Source of the DNA: Azotobacter paspali
Lineage (GTDB): Bacteria; Pseudomonadota; Gammaproteobacteria; Pseudomonadales; Pseudomonadaceae
Direction: 5' to 3' (one strand)
Length of the DNA stretch: 64,000 nt
Assembly (NCBI RefSeq): GCF_042434745.1
Contig: NZ_JBHLSS010000003.1
The notes beneath the pieces were generated by a model that worked only from the letters and a program-made list of their open reading frames with translations, did not search any database and was not told the origin of the DNA. Shown here one piece after another: positions 19,501-26,580 of this stretch. The translations under genes were made by a program, and so were the position numbers. Numbering within the stretch: the first letter of the stretch is position 1; every line of letters starts with the position of its first letter.

Positions 19501-20277
19501 CCGAAGCACCACCGCCGCCACGCCATTGCCTCCATAGGTGCCCTGAGCCTGCGCATCGAATGGGCGGCAATGCCCATCGGGCGAGAAAATCATGCCCTGT
19601 TGGTATAGATAGCCACTCACCTGTGGGAAGGAGACAGCAACCCCGACGGTAATCGCCATGTCACATTCGCCGGCGCGCAGGTTCTCGCAGGCCATGTGGA
19701 TGGCCACCAATGAACTTGAGCAGGCTGTCTGCACAGTCATGGCCGGGCCGCGCAGATCCAGCTTGTAGGCGGCCCTCGTCGCTACGTAGTCCTTGTCATT
19801 GCCCATCAGGGACTGCAGGCTGCGCGCATGGGCTACTTCGGCGATATTGATCGCTTCGCGCCCCGGATAGGTGCTGATCCGGCTCGAGCCGAATACGCCG
19901 GTTTTGTGTGGCACCGCTCTGGGCGCATAGCCTGCGTGCTCCAGTGCATGCCAGGCCATGTGCAGGAACAGGCGTTGCTGTGGGTCGATCAGCTCGGCTT
20001 CCTGGCGCGAGTAACCGAACAGCTCCGCATCGAAGGCGTCGGCATCGGGCACCACGGTTCCGCGCGGCACATAGGCCGGATCGTCGATGACCGATGCCGG
20101 AATCCCGGCATCCAGCAACTCCCGCCGCGAGAATTGCCGGCTGCATTCACGCCCGGCTACCAGATTGACCCAATAGGCATCACTGTCGGCCGCTTCTGGA
20201 AACCGACTGGCGTAGCCGATCACCGCGATCGGCTCGCAGTCCGGATAGTGCTGATTCAAGAGTTCTTCAATATTCAT
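10552..20277 (-). CDS. irp1: HMWP1-like hybrid polyketide/nonribosomal peptide synthetase
   Basis: About 3,241 residues from the ATG at 20277, which lies inside the end of the HMWP2-like gene. Domains in order: ketosynthase 1-430 (TACSSS, Cys about 186; EAHGTATPLGD); acyltransferase about 535-860 (GHSVGE, Ser about 633); C-methyltransferase about 1,050-1,250 (LEVGGGTGGTT); ketoreductase about 1,580-1,770 (TGGLGGLGRL, LLYSSAAAALGSAGQ); ACP (GLDSLL, Ser about 1896); cyclization domain about 1,960-2,400 (DLLLFDVQSF, the DxxxxDxxS motif); second methyltransferase about 2,600-2,800 (MEVGAGTGATT); PCP (NGGDSLIATR, about 2935); and thioesterase (GWSYGAAVA, about 3060). This is the HMWP1 layout, so it should add a malonyl-derived unit with dimethylation and ketoreduction, then a third methylated thiazoline, then hydrolyse the product. 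All key residues look intact. Confidence 0.96.
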   Translation of the reverse strand: MNIEELLNQHYPDCEPIAVIGYASRFPEAADSDAYWVNLVAGRECSRQFSRRELLDAGIPASVIDDPAYVPRGTVVPDADAFDAELFGYSRQEAELIDPQQRLFLHMAWHALEHAGYAPRAVPHKTGVFGSSRISTYPGREAINIAEVAHARSLQSLMGNDKDYVATRAAYKLDLRGPAMTVQTACSSSLVAIHMACENLRAGECDMAITVGVAVSFPQVSGYLYQQGMIFSPDGHCRPFDAQAQGTYGGNGVAAVVLRRLSDALRDGDPVAAVVLGSAINNDGSQKVGYTAPSVLGQREVITDAWSLAGVRSEQIGMIEAHGTATPLGDSIELQALHGVFHPIGKGPACALGSVKSNIGHLDTAAGIASFLKAILAVERGIIPPCVNFHQANPALHLEDGPFYVPNEAQPWEAPIRVAGVSSFGIGGTNCHMVVASLPQALRPQLKPDDAQNSSANDVLLLSANSEEALQRLAGAYALALQTQSVADVAYTALTGRLLDMPWRLAVPVCDETVDALNAFAQGEDDILIQAGHCVAGKRVWLFTGQGSQWPGMARTWYETSLAFAKGLDHCLAAFEAQDSAFAEHLRKALMEPDNDLLQRMEYAQPAIVAFELSMAAHWQAQGLAPDIVLGHSVGEFAAAVVAGHYTHEQVMPLVRRRGELMDRCGGGAMLSVFAEEAQVLPVAVRLGLDLAACNGESHLVFSGKCDLIAKLAAELEDMGARSNLLAVTGAAHSRMLDPILSEFRQASATLQAKEGDIALISGLTGDVVDAALLNQPDFWPRHMRNPVRFIQCLRKAVEDGAGVFLEMGPDAPLAGIGQRDLGSSAHWIASAKRNQLAPRSLRQALMQLFVTGVDLPWPELLRGSGRKCHAPLYPFALQRYWREPSVTNVESGAMLQFSHRTHLPTARNIVTREARELDLPRLEALYRCVVKLHAIYVDQLLRRCAGDRIDLGVTALDILRDGRLLPRYRQLLVRLLNACTEDGYLQKQDDRYRTRVAAPHAEHERLLDELKGYCEGLDIIAETVQRAGASLYEMMSGEIEPVAVIFPEGASSGVEVLYQDFSFGRYFNRIAAGVVADLVRSWGEPGQPLPQYRVLEVGGGTGGTTAWVLPALSSQTDVHYVFTDISPIFTRRAEKKFANYDFVEFREFDLQKSAEAQGFAAGEFDLIVAANVIHATQHVGNALANLLPLLKPGGRLLMREITRPMRLFDFVFGPLVLPLHDEQARGSELFLSTSHWRDQCLAAGFATVEWLPEDGTATSGMSEHIVLATAPGAPAAQSAPIRLGTGVLGQALANDGSYLADWSDCAGQDSQWLDRVGEASREMARRHGDGQHVPTVDVPLRAPDWLSLVRLQWQAKLNEPSKIDLTLLGPNGVWQSPSASPGGDDDGLPSLLAKPDTHYDWCWERTGPATDGAIGSGLRLFGQNDTALALELAQAGVDLDANARNVLLVIPEHGGLEVAADALLGAITEVANQENSRIVVVTRAAWRIAGDDNVDATHHAVWGLARTASVEFAAQGTGGRSIVVVDLAVDSPWQDLAVGLQWAVKAGQWVAVRQGQAWVPRLQPHQYAAATLDGQSLRRHGWHVVTGGLGGLGRLTAKWLASRGAGQIALLAHREHDDAADFIADLRQRYAVAATCRVCDVADPTGLNGALDSLQADGGLAGVVHAAGVLDDGPILSWNASRLAPMLAVKAHAARHLYERLSRAGGRPYLLLYSSAAAALGSAGQAGHALASGYLDGLAYETAARSHESPVKVISIGWGAWGETGRAANEGLQAALAQDGMGVLSDAEGLWHLEQAMSRGTPYRLAMQVLPDRLDDGRKQLVGLKQAPVRRPTARMEGKAAKVSQAQVMDLPADKLADAGVVAQWLSAQIAAQLRLDDPARLSPKRDLVQLGLDSLLFLELSSTIQRRLGVRIDAEQAYQEMTIDGLSQLIAKQSAQATERRLSQPAVLQHDAVGHFQPFPLTPIQHAYWMGRTSLIDYGGVACHVLFEWDLRHDQFDLKRLEEAWNALIYRHNMLRMVIGEDGQQRVLKNVPEYRIARRNLSALSADERDRTLADTRRELSYRVLPADRWPLFELIASELDGERYRLHMNLDLLLFDVQSFKVMMDDLAAFYRGASPEPLQITFRDYVLDEQARRQSEDWLRSWCYWQNLLADLPPAPRLPLSECVLDGRQPNFTTYQATLDRQSWTKLKEEWRSWGVTPSAALMTLFAWTLERWARWPAFTLNLTFFNRRPVHPQINQLIGDFTSVLLVDFDLSDESVTLRRSIEQTQQRLRQHLAHSQVNGVELLREVGRIRGQSNQPLMPVVFTSMLGMTLDGLAIDQAMTSLLGDPVHVFTQTPQVWLDHQVMEIDGELVFSWYCMDEVLAEGAAKAMFRDFHDVLKAVASNPEQMQQPGLWKLPEGQPEPLRFEHYEWFGTDCKVDLREIEAVAFRQNGVLLADAQHDGVSSDLLVKVVAEPRSYEPASFIDSGLAGLPGLAGLEQAEQNLFDAVWLALETRALHGIARTLASHGLFMQEQQAMELDAIYQRLKVLPQFERIVRQWLRALTSAGWLSQDGRNFVCLRPLNDMPAPPVTPPSTWGDTLTHYLDRNMKRHAQLLQGTCSALELFFVDDYAITRAFYAENPAAQCVIRNVKRIVRALGQSAWSGCRLRAMEVGAGTGATTSAVLEALGGRLKGYHFTDVSTFFLDEARKRFAGRDDLTYGIFDINQPVDYAVHPAEGYDLMVAGQVMHDASHVVRSLRRIGSLMKPGAFLVLIEATHRDSLLQMASVGFIEGLGNYQDHRIIDDRAMLNLAQWREALRDAGFSLELAWPELEDSPIHQHVIVARLVRAAHVDCEVVKQALMRHFGEALPNVKARQSEPQRIFITDTSPHSGSFAAAELKATAQPSADDAAVSPNAGEAPGDELMNSVAQVWQAFLGRPVNLGSDFFHNGGDSLIATRVIAQLNRVGVVGASLQALFAHRTLAAFCATLEGIKNTDMKNVLVPLTRGHTNERVFVFHASDGGVASYLTFAEALDAQVWGLQAPEQIDVDSLQALASGYLHAMKAQLGNEPYTLVGWSYGAAVATEVARMLHGLRKAVRLVLIDPVYGADFAVADLSALMVMLAGEHEIVLPDNWDVLDESARIEAFVLGSVQAGVIDEAMPTDIARQWLTRIYHMLNLLAKHRIGRSIPVPILWIEADRHPDHWTPAVREWADWKAHAQTLTLTATHWQLMEDASVAVVLAGQVQQWLSSPNSLESAQ

Positions 20278-23200
20278 GATGCCCCCCACGGCGACGTTGA
20301 GCACGCGCCTTGCGTTGCGCCAGCAGTTCGCGGCGCTCATCCTTGGTTCCAGTGGTATCATTCGCCGCGTTCGATCTGCCTAGGTGTGCCGCCAGGGCCA
20401 GCGGTGTGGCCTGGGCAAACAGATCCGTCACCAGCAACCCGGCATGGCCTACCTGAGTCAGGTGCACATGCAACTGAACCAATTTCAGCGATGTGGCGCC
20501 TGCATCGAAGAAGGGCTGGCGCGGCTGGATCGGCCGCCCGACCACCAGTTCGAAGTGATGGCACAGTGCTTGCACCAGGGCGTCATCGGCCCGCATTGGC
20601 GTGGCCGCTGGCGACGGTTCAAAAGCGGGCTGCGCGGGTGCGGGGGCAGCATCCCACGATATGCCCTCCATGCGAGGTACCAGTGCCTCCAATGGCTGGT
20701 TCCAGGCCGAGTCTTCGGTTGCCAATCGCTGCAATAAGGAGACATAGCGGTCGAACATGGCCTGGATCTGTTGCGGCTCGAACAGTTCCTGCACGTAGTC
20801 CCAGTTGAAGCGCAGTTCACCCTCGGACTCGTACACCTGATGGTCGAGCCAAACTTGTGGCGTATGCGACAAGCCCCAGCGTGGCTTCATCCAGGATGCA
20901 TGGGCCAGAAAGCGTTCCTGCTCAAAGCCCAGTGCACTGGTGAACACCACTGGCATGACTGCCGCCGCCTGCCCAGCCCGCTGGGCCAGTTGTCGCATGA
21001 CTTGAATGGCCGAGACGTCGCGGTGCAACAGGTCCTGGCGCATGCGTTGCTGCAAACCTTGGGCGCTGCTGCGCCAATCCGCAGCCGGTTGCCAAGCCAG
21101 CAGCAACAACGTCGTGAAGTCCCCCAACACTTGTTCAATCTGCGGGTGCAGGGGCTGGCGGTCGAATAGGGTGAGGTTCAGGCACAGATCGTCACGTTCC
21201 GCCCAGGCTGACAAGGTAGCCGCATAGGCCGAAAGCAGCAGTGCCGATGGGGTCAGGCCTTCGGCACGCGCACGCGCCTTGAGCGCTTCCCACTGCGGGG
21301 CGAGAAGCCTGGCGGACAGTCGCGCGAAATGCGGGATGCCAACTTCGCCTGGCTCGCAGCGCAATGGCAGGCGCGGGGCTGGCGGCAGGCTATCCAGGCG
21401 GCGCGCCCAGTACGCCAACGACATGTCGTTAACCGGCCGCTGTTGCATGTACGCCAGATAGTCACGGAAGTAAATCTCCAGCTCTGGCAGCGCCTGCCCA
21501 GGATCGGTGTAGAGCTGTTCCAGCTCGGCGAGCAGTATTTGCATACTCAGCCCATCGAGCATCAGGTTGTCCAGGCACACGAACAGGCTGGCCTTGGCGC
21601 CACCATCGACTAAAGCGGCTTGAATGTCGAATACCGGCCAGCGCGACGGATCGAGCACCTGCCGAGCCAGTCGCTCACGCAATGTCCCGGCTTCCCCGGC
21701 GTTCAGGTCGGCCACCGTATGGCATTGCAGATTGAAGTCCGGAACTTGCGGCAGGACCTGCTGCATTCCGTCGCGAACCACGGCCCGTAGCGTGTCGTGC
21801 CGGCTGATCAGCCGATTCATGGCCTGCTCGAAGCGCGAGACGTCCAGATCGTCCACCTCGAACTCGACGAAGAAATGTGAGCCAACTCCACCTAGCGCGA
21901 ACCCAGGCTGACGTCCCACCAGATAAGCTTGCTGCACATCGGTCAGAGGGAAAGGCGCATAGCGGCGGGTGGGGTCATGGCGCAAGCCAAGCGTATTCGC
22001 GGTATCGCCGCAGCGCACGGTTTCGGTGAATGCTGCCAGGGTCGGGAAGTCGAACAGGTCGCCGAGTGCCGCCGAATAGCCTTGTCGGCTCAATTCCCCG
22101 ATCAGGCGCGTTGCTAGCAAACTGTCGCCGCCCAGGCGGAAGAAATGGCTGTCCCGGTAAAGGTGTTCCACCTTCAAGAGATCGCGCCACAGTCCTGCGA
22201 CAGCCTGCTCCGTGTCACCCTGGGGCAATTGGCGCTCGGGGCTGGCCTCGGATGAGCCATGGTTACAGCGCTCCAGCAAGCTGCGGTGATCTACTTTGCC
22301 ATTGGCGGTCAAAGGCAAGGCATCCAGGAAGTACAGCCGTTGTGGCACCATGTAGCCCGGAAGCAACCCACGCAACGCCTGGGCAAGCCGGTCGGCATCA
22401 GGCCTGAGCACTTCTTGCGGCGCACGAGCAACTAAGCATTGCACATGGCCCAGCGCCGCATGGGCTTCGTTGCGCATCCCCTGTATTGCCAATAGTTCCT
22501 GCCACCAAGGAGCGTCGTGCAGCCGACGGGCCAGACCGCCCTCACGGCCGTCTGCCAACAACTCGGTACAGACAAGCGCCAGGCTGGAAACGCAGCACAA
22601 CTCCTGAACGAAAACCAATGCCGAAGGAGCCGCTAGGGCCAGCACAGCCTGCACCCCAGCGTCGCCCACGCGGTGCAAGGCGTTGTTGGCCCATACCAAA
22701 TCGGCTTGATGCAGATCCTCTTGTGCCACACTGGCATGCCAGCGCCGCGCGTCGGCATGCGGATAGTGCTGCAGCTTTTCAGCAGCGCGAAGCACCATTT
22801 CCGGCGATTCATCCCAGGCCGTATAGATCACGTCCGAACCGTGCAAGTGTTCGAGGAGCTGCGTGGCAGCCAGGCCACTGCGAGCGCCGACCTCATGCAG
22901 CCGTACCGGACGGCCCAGCGTTTTCGCCAGCGTTCGCGTCAAGTCGGCCAGAACCGCGATGGCCGCTTGCATTCCAGGCGTGCGCAGCAGCTGCTGCTCC
23001 GGCGTCCAGAACGGGTGGTTTAGCAGCGTTCGCGCGGGCCGTTCATCGCGGATGATCTGGGCAAGCGGCGCGTGGTGCGTCAACAGCATGTTGGCGGCCT
23101 CCCACAGCGGATGTTCGCCGGGCGGCTGCCAGGCGGACGGCATGGTCTCCATCGACGTGTAGACACCATCGGCCAGGCGCTGCAGGTAGCCTCTCTGGAC

Positions 23201-26200
23201 CAGATGTTCTAGCCAACGCGCCGCCAGGGCGGCCCATTGCGGCTGGGCACCGTACTGGGCCAGCACGTCCTGTACAGTGACGCAGCCAGACAGATCTACC
23301 CCTTGCCGAGTCAGATGCTCGTACAGGAAGCCAGCGACCAGGCGCCCCATGTCTGCCTCGTGATCCGTTTCGGCTGACCCCGCATGCCATGGTTCGCCCG
23401 GCAACAGCGCGGTATATTCCGCAGGAAGCGACGGATCGCTTGGCAGCGCACTGAACAGTGCCGTCCCTTGTGGTACGACAAAGCTCACCAGGGATTTCTC
23501 ACGCGCTCCCACGGCCAGCGCAACCGCGCTCTTGACGCCCTCGACTCGCAACAGAGCCGCTTCGATTTCGCCAAGCTCTATGCGATAGCCGCTTACCTTG
23601 ACCTGCTTGTCACGACGGCCAAGGAATTCCAGCCGGCCATCCGGCCAGTAGCGGCCCATGTCGCCCGTGCGATACCAGCGCTCGCCATTCCATGTAACGA
23701 ATTGCTGTGCCGTGCGCTCCGGGTCGTTGAAATAGCCCAGCGCCACGCCTTCGCCACCAATCCACAGTTCGCCCGGCACCCAATCCGGGCAATCGCGACC
23801 CTGCGCATCGGCGACGCGGTACTTCTGTCGAGCCAGCGGATAGCCGTAAGGAATGGAGTGCCATTGCGGCGGCACCGACTCCACGTCAAAGACGTTGGAC
23901 CAGATGGACGCTTCGGTCGCGCCGCCCATAGCCACGAACTGCCCATCCGGACGAAAGGCTCGGTAGCGGCCAGGCAAATCCAGGCCGATCCAGTCGCCTG
24001 ACAGCATTACCGTACGTAAGCGAGTGGGGGCCTGCAGCTCGAAACCCTCGCTGTAGGTCAGCAGCATGTCCAGCAGCGCGGGAACCGTGTTCCAGATCGT
24101 CACGCCGTGCTGCTCGATCACTTTGCACCAGCAGGCCGGGTTGCGCCGCTGGCACTCGTCGACCAGCACCAGGGCGCCTCCGGCCGACAGCAGCCCGAAG
24201 ATGTCGTAGACCGACAGGTCGAAATGCAGTGCCGAAAGTGCCAGTACCCGGTCATTGATCGAGACAGCGTAGCGCCGGTTCAGCTCTACGCAGGTGTTGA
24301 GCGCTCCCCTGTGTGAAATGATCACGCCCTTGGGCATGCCGGTGGAGCCGGAGGTATAGATGATGTAAGCCGGCTCACGCGCATCGACCGGCACAGGCTC
24401 GGCCAGCGGGACATGTTCGATCGCCTCCTGCCAGGGCAGGGAGGTGACGTCTTCCACAGTATCGTTCAGGCCAGCGTCGCGGCACACCAGTACCAGCTTC
24501 GAACCCGCGCCCTGGCAGATAGCGCGCTTCCGCTCCAGCGGTTGATCTGGCGATACAGGCACATACACCGCGCCTGCATAGAGGATGCCCAGCACGGCCA
24601 CGACTTGGCCAATTCCCTTAGACATGCTGATCGCCACCCGGTCACCCGGCTGTACGCCTTGCGCGACTAACGCGCCGGCACAACAACGTGCCTGTAAGGC
24701 CAGCTCGGCGTAGGTCAGTCGGCGCTCGTCGTGCAACAAAGCTACGGCATTCGGTTGCGTTCGCGCCTGCTGCCAAAAGCCCTCGTGCAGCAGCCCTTCG
24801 AGTGCAGGCACGTCATCATAGGCATTGATCCGCTCCCTTACCGCCCGCTGCGCCAGCGGCATCGGATCGAGCAGGGGCTCGCGCCAGGCATGTGGACGCG
24901 CCAGCAGGTGCTGCACTAATCCCACGTAGGCCTGGAACATCGCCTCGAGCAGGCCGGGCGGGAACAGCGCGTCGTTGCTGTCCCATTGCAAAAACACCGA
25001 GCCGGCGTGTTCGTAGGCCAGATGGTCGATCCAGACCTGCGGCGTTTGAGAAATCCCCCAGCCTGGAGCCCCCAGCGTGCGTTCCACATCCTGGCCGAAC
25101 AACGGGTTGCCCAGACTGCTGGTGAACACGACCGGGGCGCCGTGGGGATAGGCGCCTAGCGTCTTGCGCAGTTCGCGCAACAGCTCTACACCTGACCAAT
25201 ACCGATGCTCGTAGGCATCGGTGAAGGTCTGCTGGTTGTTCTGGGCCAGCGTATCGAAGCTCGATCCCTCGCCGGCAATGTCGAGCAGCAGAATATTGGT
25301 GAAATCGGCAATCATGCCGTCCACGGCGGGGTGCAGCGGCTGGCGGTCGAACAGCGTCAGGTTCAGCAAAAGCCGCGGCTGGCTGCACCAGCGAGCCAGC
25401 ACAGCGCCAAAGCAGGTTGCCAGCGCCATCGTCGGTGTAACACCGTATTCGCCCGCCAGGGCCTTGAAACGTGCCCAGTCTTCGGCTCGGATTTCCATCT
25501 GCTGGCGTGAGATGCGGACCTGCCTGATCTGCTCCGGCTCGCAGGCCAGGGGCAACTGAGGCGCGTCCGGCAAACTGTCCGACCGTTCCATCCAGAACGC
25601 CCGGGCCTGCTGGCGAGCCGCCTCGTTCTCCTGGGCCGCTTGTGCCAGATAGCTTCGAAAGTCGTAGTCCAAGGGGATCGCCGGTAGGCGCTCGCCGCGA
25701 ATCAGCGCCGCCAGTTCATCGAATAACAGGCTGAAACTCGCAGCATCCAGCACCAGCAGGTCAATGTTCGCGTGCAGGCGATGACGCCCTTCAGGCAGCA
25801 AGGTGAGTTGGAAATCGAAGTTCTCGCCTTGCTCCACGGCCAGAACCCGGTGACCATGGCGTTCGCGCATGGCCTGCAAGTGGGCTTCGTACTGGGCGGG
25901 GGAAGCCGAGCGTAGGTCATGCAGCGTCAGGCCGTGCGATCGGGTGACGGGGCAGTGCTGCTGGCGGCCATCGGGCAGGAAGGACATTGTCAGCATCGGA
26001 TGCCGCTCGACTAGCACGCCTATGGCTTGCTCCAGCGTATCAGCATCCAGACCATGGCCATCGAACTCTTGATATAGATGGCAACCGACGCCTCCTAGCG
26101 TCTGGTGCGGCGCACGACCTACCAGGTAGGCGTGCTGAACGGAAGTCAAGTCGAAGGGTTGTCCGTCGACCATGGTTGGCCAAACGGGAGAGGAGGGGGA

Positions 26201-26509
26201 GGCGGAGTCGGTCGGCTCCGGGGACGTTGACCGGTACGCTAGCGACGTGCTCGAGCAGTTGTGCAGCAACTGACTCCATCCGCGCAATGTGGGCTGCTGG
26301 TAGAGATCACGCAGTTTGATCTTGTAGCCGCGCTTGCGCAGGCGGTGCATCCACGCCATCAAGCGCATCGAATCCATGCCCAATTTCAGAAAGTTGTCGT
26401 CGACATCTAACTGCTCCACAGTTATTCCGAGGTCCTTGGCGATGTCTTCACAAAGTTTCGCTTCGACATGCTCCTTTCGCTGTGTGTTGCTTCGTCCCGC
26501 GTCTGTCAT
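20267..26509 (-). CDS. irp2: HMWP2-like nonribosomal peptide synthetase
   Basis: 2,080 residues. Domains in order: aryl carrier protein (LGMDSMRLM, Ser 47); cyclization domain 1 about 115-540 (DLLVLDAASF); cysteine-type adenylation domain from about 565 (IIYTSGSTGMPKGVIISHRG near 720; HFDLSVYDIFG), interrupted at about 1,075-1,360 by a methyltransferase-like insert with VRLHEVGARSGLAATQLL, then resuming at LPLTANGKVDHR near 1400; PCP1 (LGGDSLLATR, about 1464); cyclization domain 2 about 1,520-1,950 (DNLMLDGLSM); and PCP2 (AGATSLKLVQ, about 2004). This is the ArCP-Cy-A(MT)-PCP-Cy-PCP plan of HMWP2, which condenses salicylate with two cysteines into a bis-thiazoline. The insert's SAM loop is EVGARSG rather than a canonical glycine-rich loop, so like the yersiniabactin insert it may act in editing or epimerisation instead of methylation. 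It lies 71 bases downstream of the chimeric outer-membrane gene. Confidence 0.96.
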   Translation of the reverse strand: MTDAGRSNTQRKEHVEAKLCEDIAKDLGITVEQLDVDDNFLKLGMDSMRLMAWMHRLRKRGYKIKLRDLYQQPTLRGWSQLLHNCSSTSLAYRSTSPEPTDSASPSSPVWPTMVDGQPFDLTSVQHAYLVGRAPHQTLGGVGCHLYQEFDGHGLDADTLEQAIGVLVERHPMLTMSFLPDGRQQHCPVTRSHGLTLHDLRSASPAQYEAHLQAMRERHGHRVLAVEQGENFDFQLTLLPEGRHRLHANIDLLVLDAASFSLLFDELAALIRGERLPAIPLDYDFRSYLAQAAQENEAARQQARAFWMERSDSLPDAPQLPLACEPEQIRQVRISRQQMEIRAEDWARFKALAGEYGVTPTMALATCFGAVLARWCSQPRLLLNLTLFDRQPLHPAVDGMIADFTNILLLDIAGEGSSFDTLAQNNQQTFTDAYEHRYWSGVELLRELRKTLGAYPHGAPVVFTSSLGNPLFGQDVERTLGAPGWGISQTPQVWIDHLAYEHAGSVFLQWDSNDALFPPGLLEAMFQAYVGLVQHLLARPHAWREPLLDPMPLAQRAVRERINAYDDVPALEGLLHEGFWQQARTQPNAVALLHDERRLTYAELALQARCCAGALVAQGVQPGDRVAISMSKGIGQVVAVLGILYAGAVYVPVSPDQPLERKRAICQGAGSKLVLVCRDAGLNDTVEDVTSLPWQEAIEHVPLAEPVPVDAREPAYIIYTSGSTGMPKGVIISHRGALNTCVELNRRYAVSINDRVLALSALHFDLSVYDIFGLLSAGGALVLVDECQRRNPACWCKVIEQHGVTIWNTVPALLDMLLTYSEGFELQAPTRLRTVMLSGDWIGLDLPGRYRAFRPDGQFVAMGGATEASIWSNVFDVESVPPQWHSIPYGYPLARQKYRVADAQGRDCPDWVPGELWIGGEGVALGYFNDPERTAQQFVTWNGERWYRTGDMGRYWPDGRLEFLGRRDKQVKVSGYRIELGEIEAALLRVEGVKSAVALAVGAREKSLVSFVVPQGTALFSALPSDPSLPAEYTALLPGEPWHAGSAETDHEADMGRLVAGFLYEHLTRQGVDLSGCVTVQDVLAQYGAQPQWAALAARWLEHLVQRGYLQRLADGVYTSMETMPSAWQPPGEHPLWEAANMLLTHHAPLAQIIRDERPARTLLNHPFWTPEQQLLRTPGMQAAIAVLADLTRTLAKTLGRPVRLHEVGARSGLAATQLLEHLHGSDVIYTAWDESPEMVLRAAEKLQHYPHADARRWHASVAQEDLHQADLVWANNALHRVGDAGVQAVLALAAPSALVFVQELCCVSSLALVCTELLADGREGGLARRLHDAPWWQELLAIQGMRNEAHAALGHVQCLVARAPQEVLRPDADRLAQALRGLLPGYMVPQRLYFLDALPLTANGKVDHRSLLERCNHGSSEASPERQLPQGDTEQAVAGLWRDLLKVEHLYRDSHFFRLGGDSLLATRLIGELSRQGYSAALGDLFDFPTLAAFTETVRCGDTANTLGLRHDPTRRYAPFPLTDVQQAYLVGRQPGFALGGVGSHFFVEFEVDDLDVSRFEQAMNRLISRHDTLRAVVRDGMQQVLPQVPDFNLQCHTVADLNAGEAGTLRERLARQVLDPSRWPVFDIQAALVDGGAKASLFVCLDNLMLDGLSMQILLAELEQLYTDPGQALPELEIYFRDYLAYMQQRPVNDMSLAYWARRLDSLPPAPRLPLRCEPGEVGIPHFARLSARLLAPQWEALKARARAEGLTPSALLLSAYAATLSAWAERDDLCLNLTLFDRQPLHPQIEQVLGDFTTLLLLAWQPAADWRSSAQGLQQRMRQDLLHRDVSAIQVMRQLAQRAGQAAAVMPVVFTSALGFEQERFLAHASWMKPRWGLSHTPQVWLDHQVYESEGELRFNWDYVQELFEPQQIQAMFDRYVSLLQRLATEDSAWNQPLEALVPRMEGISWDAAPAPAQPAFEPSPAATPMRADDALVQALCHHFELVVGRPIQPRQPFFDAGATSLKLVQLHVHLTQVGHAGLLVTDLFAQATPLALAAHLGRSNAANDTTGTKDERRELLAQRKARAQRRRGGHHEY

Positions 26510-26580
26510 GAGAACCTCTTTTCATCTCCGTCTATCCTTGGCATGCCCCGCTGCAGCGCCCTGAGCGCACACCAGGACAC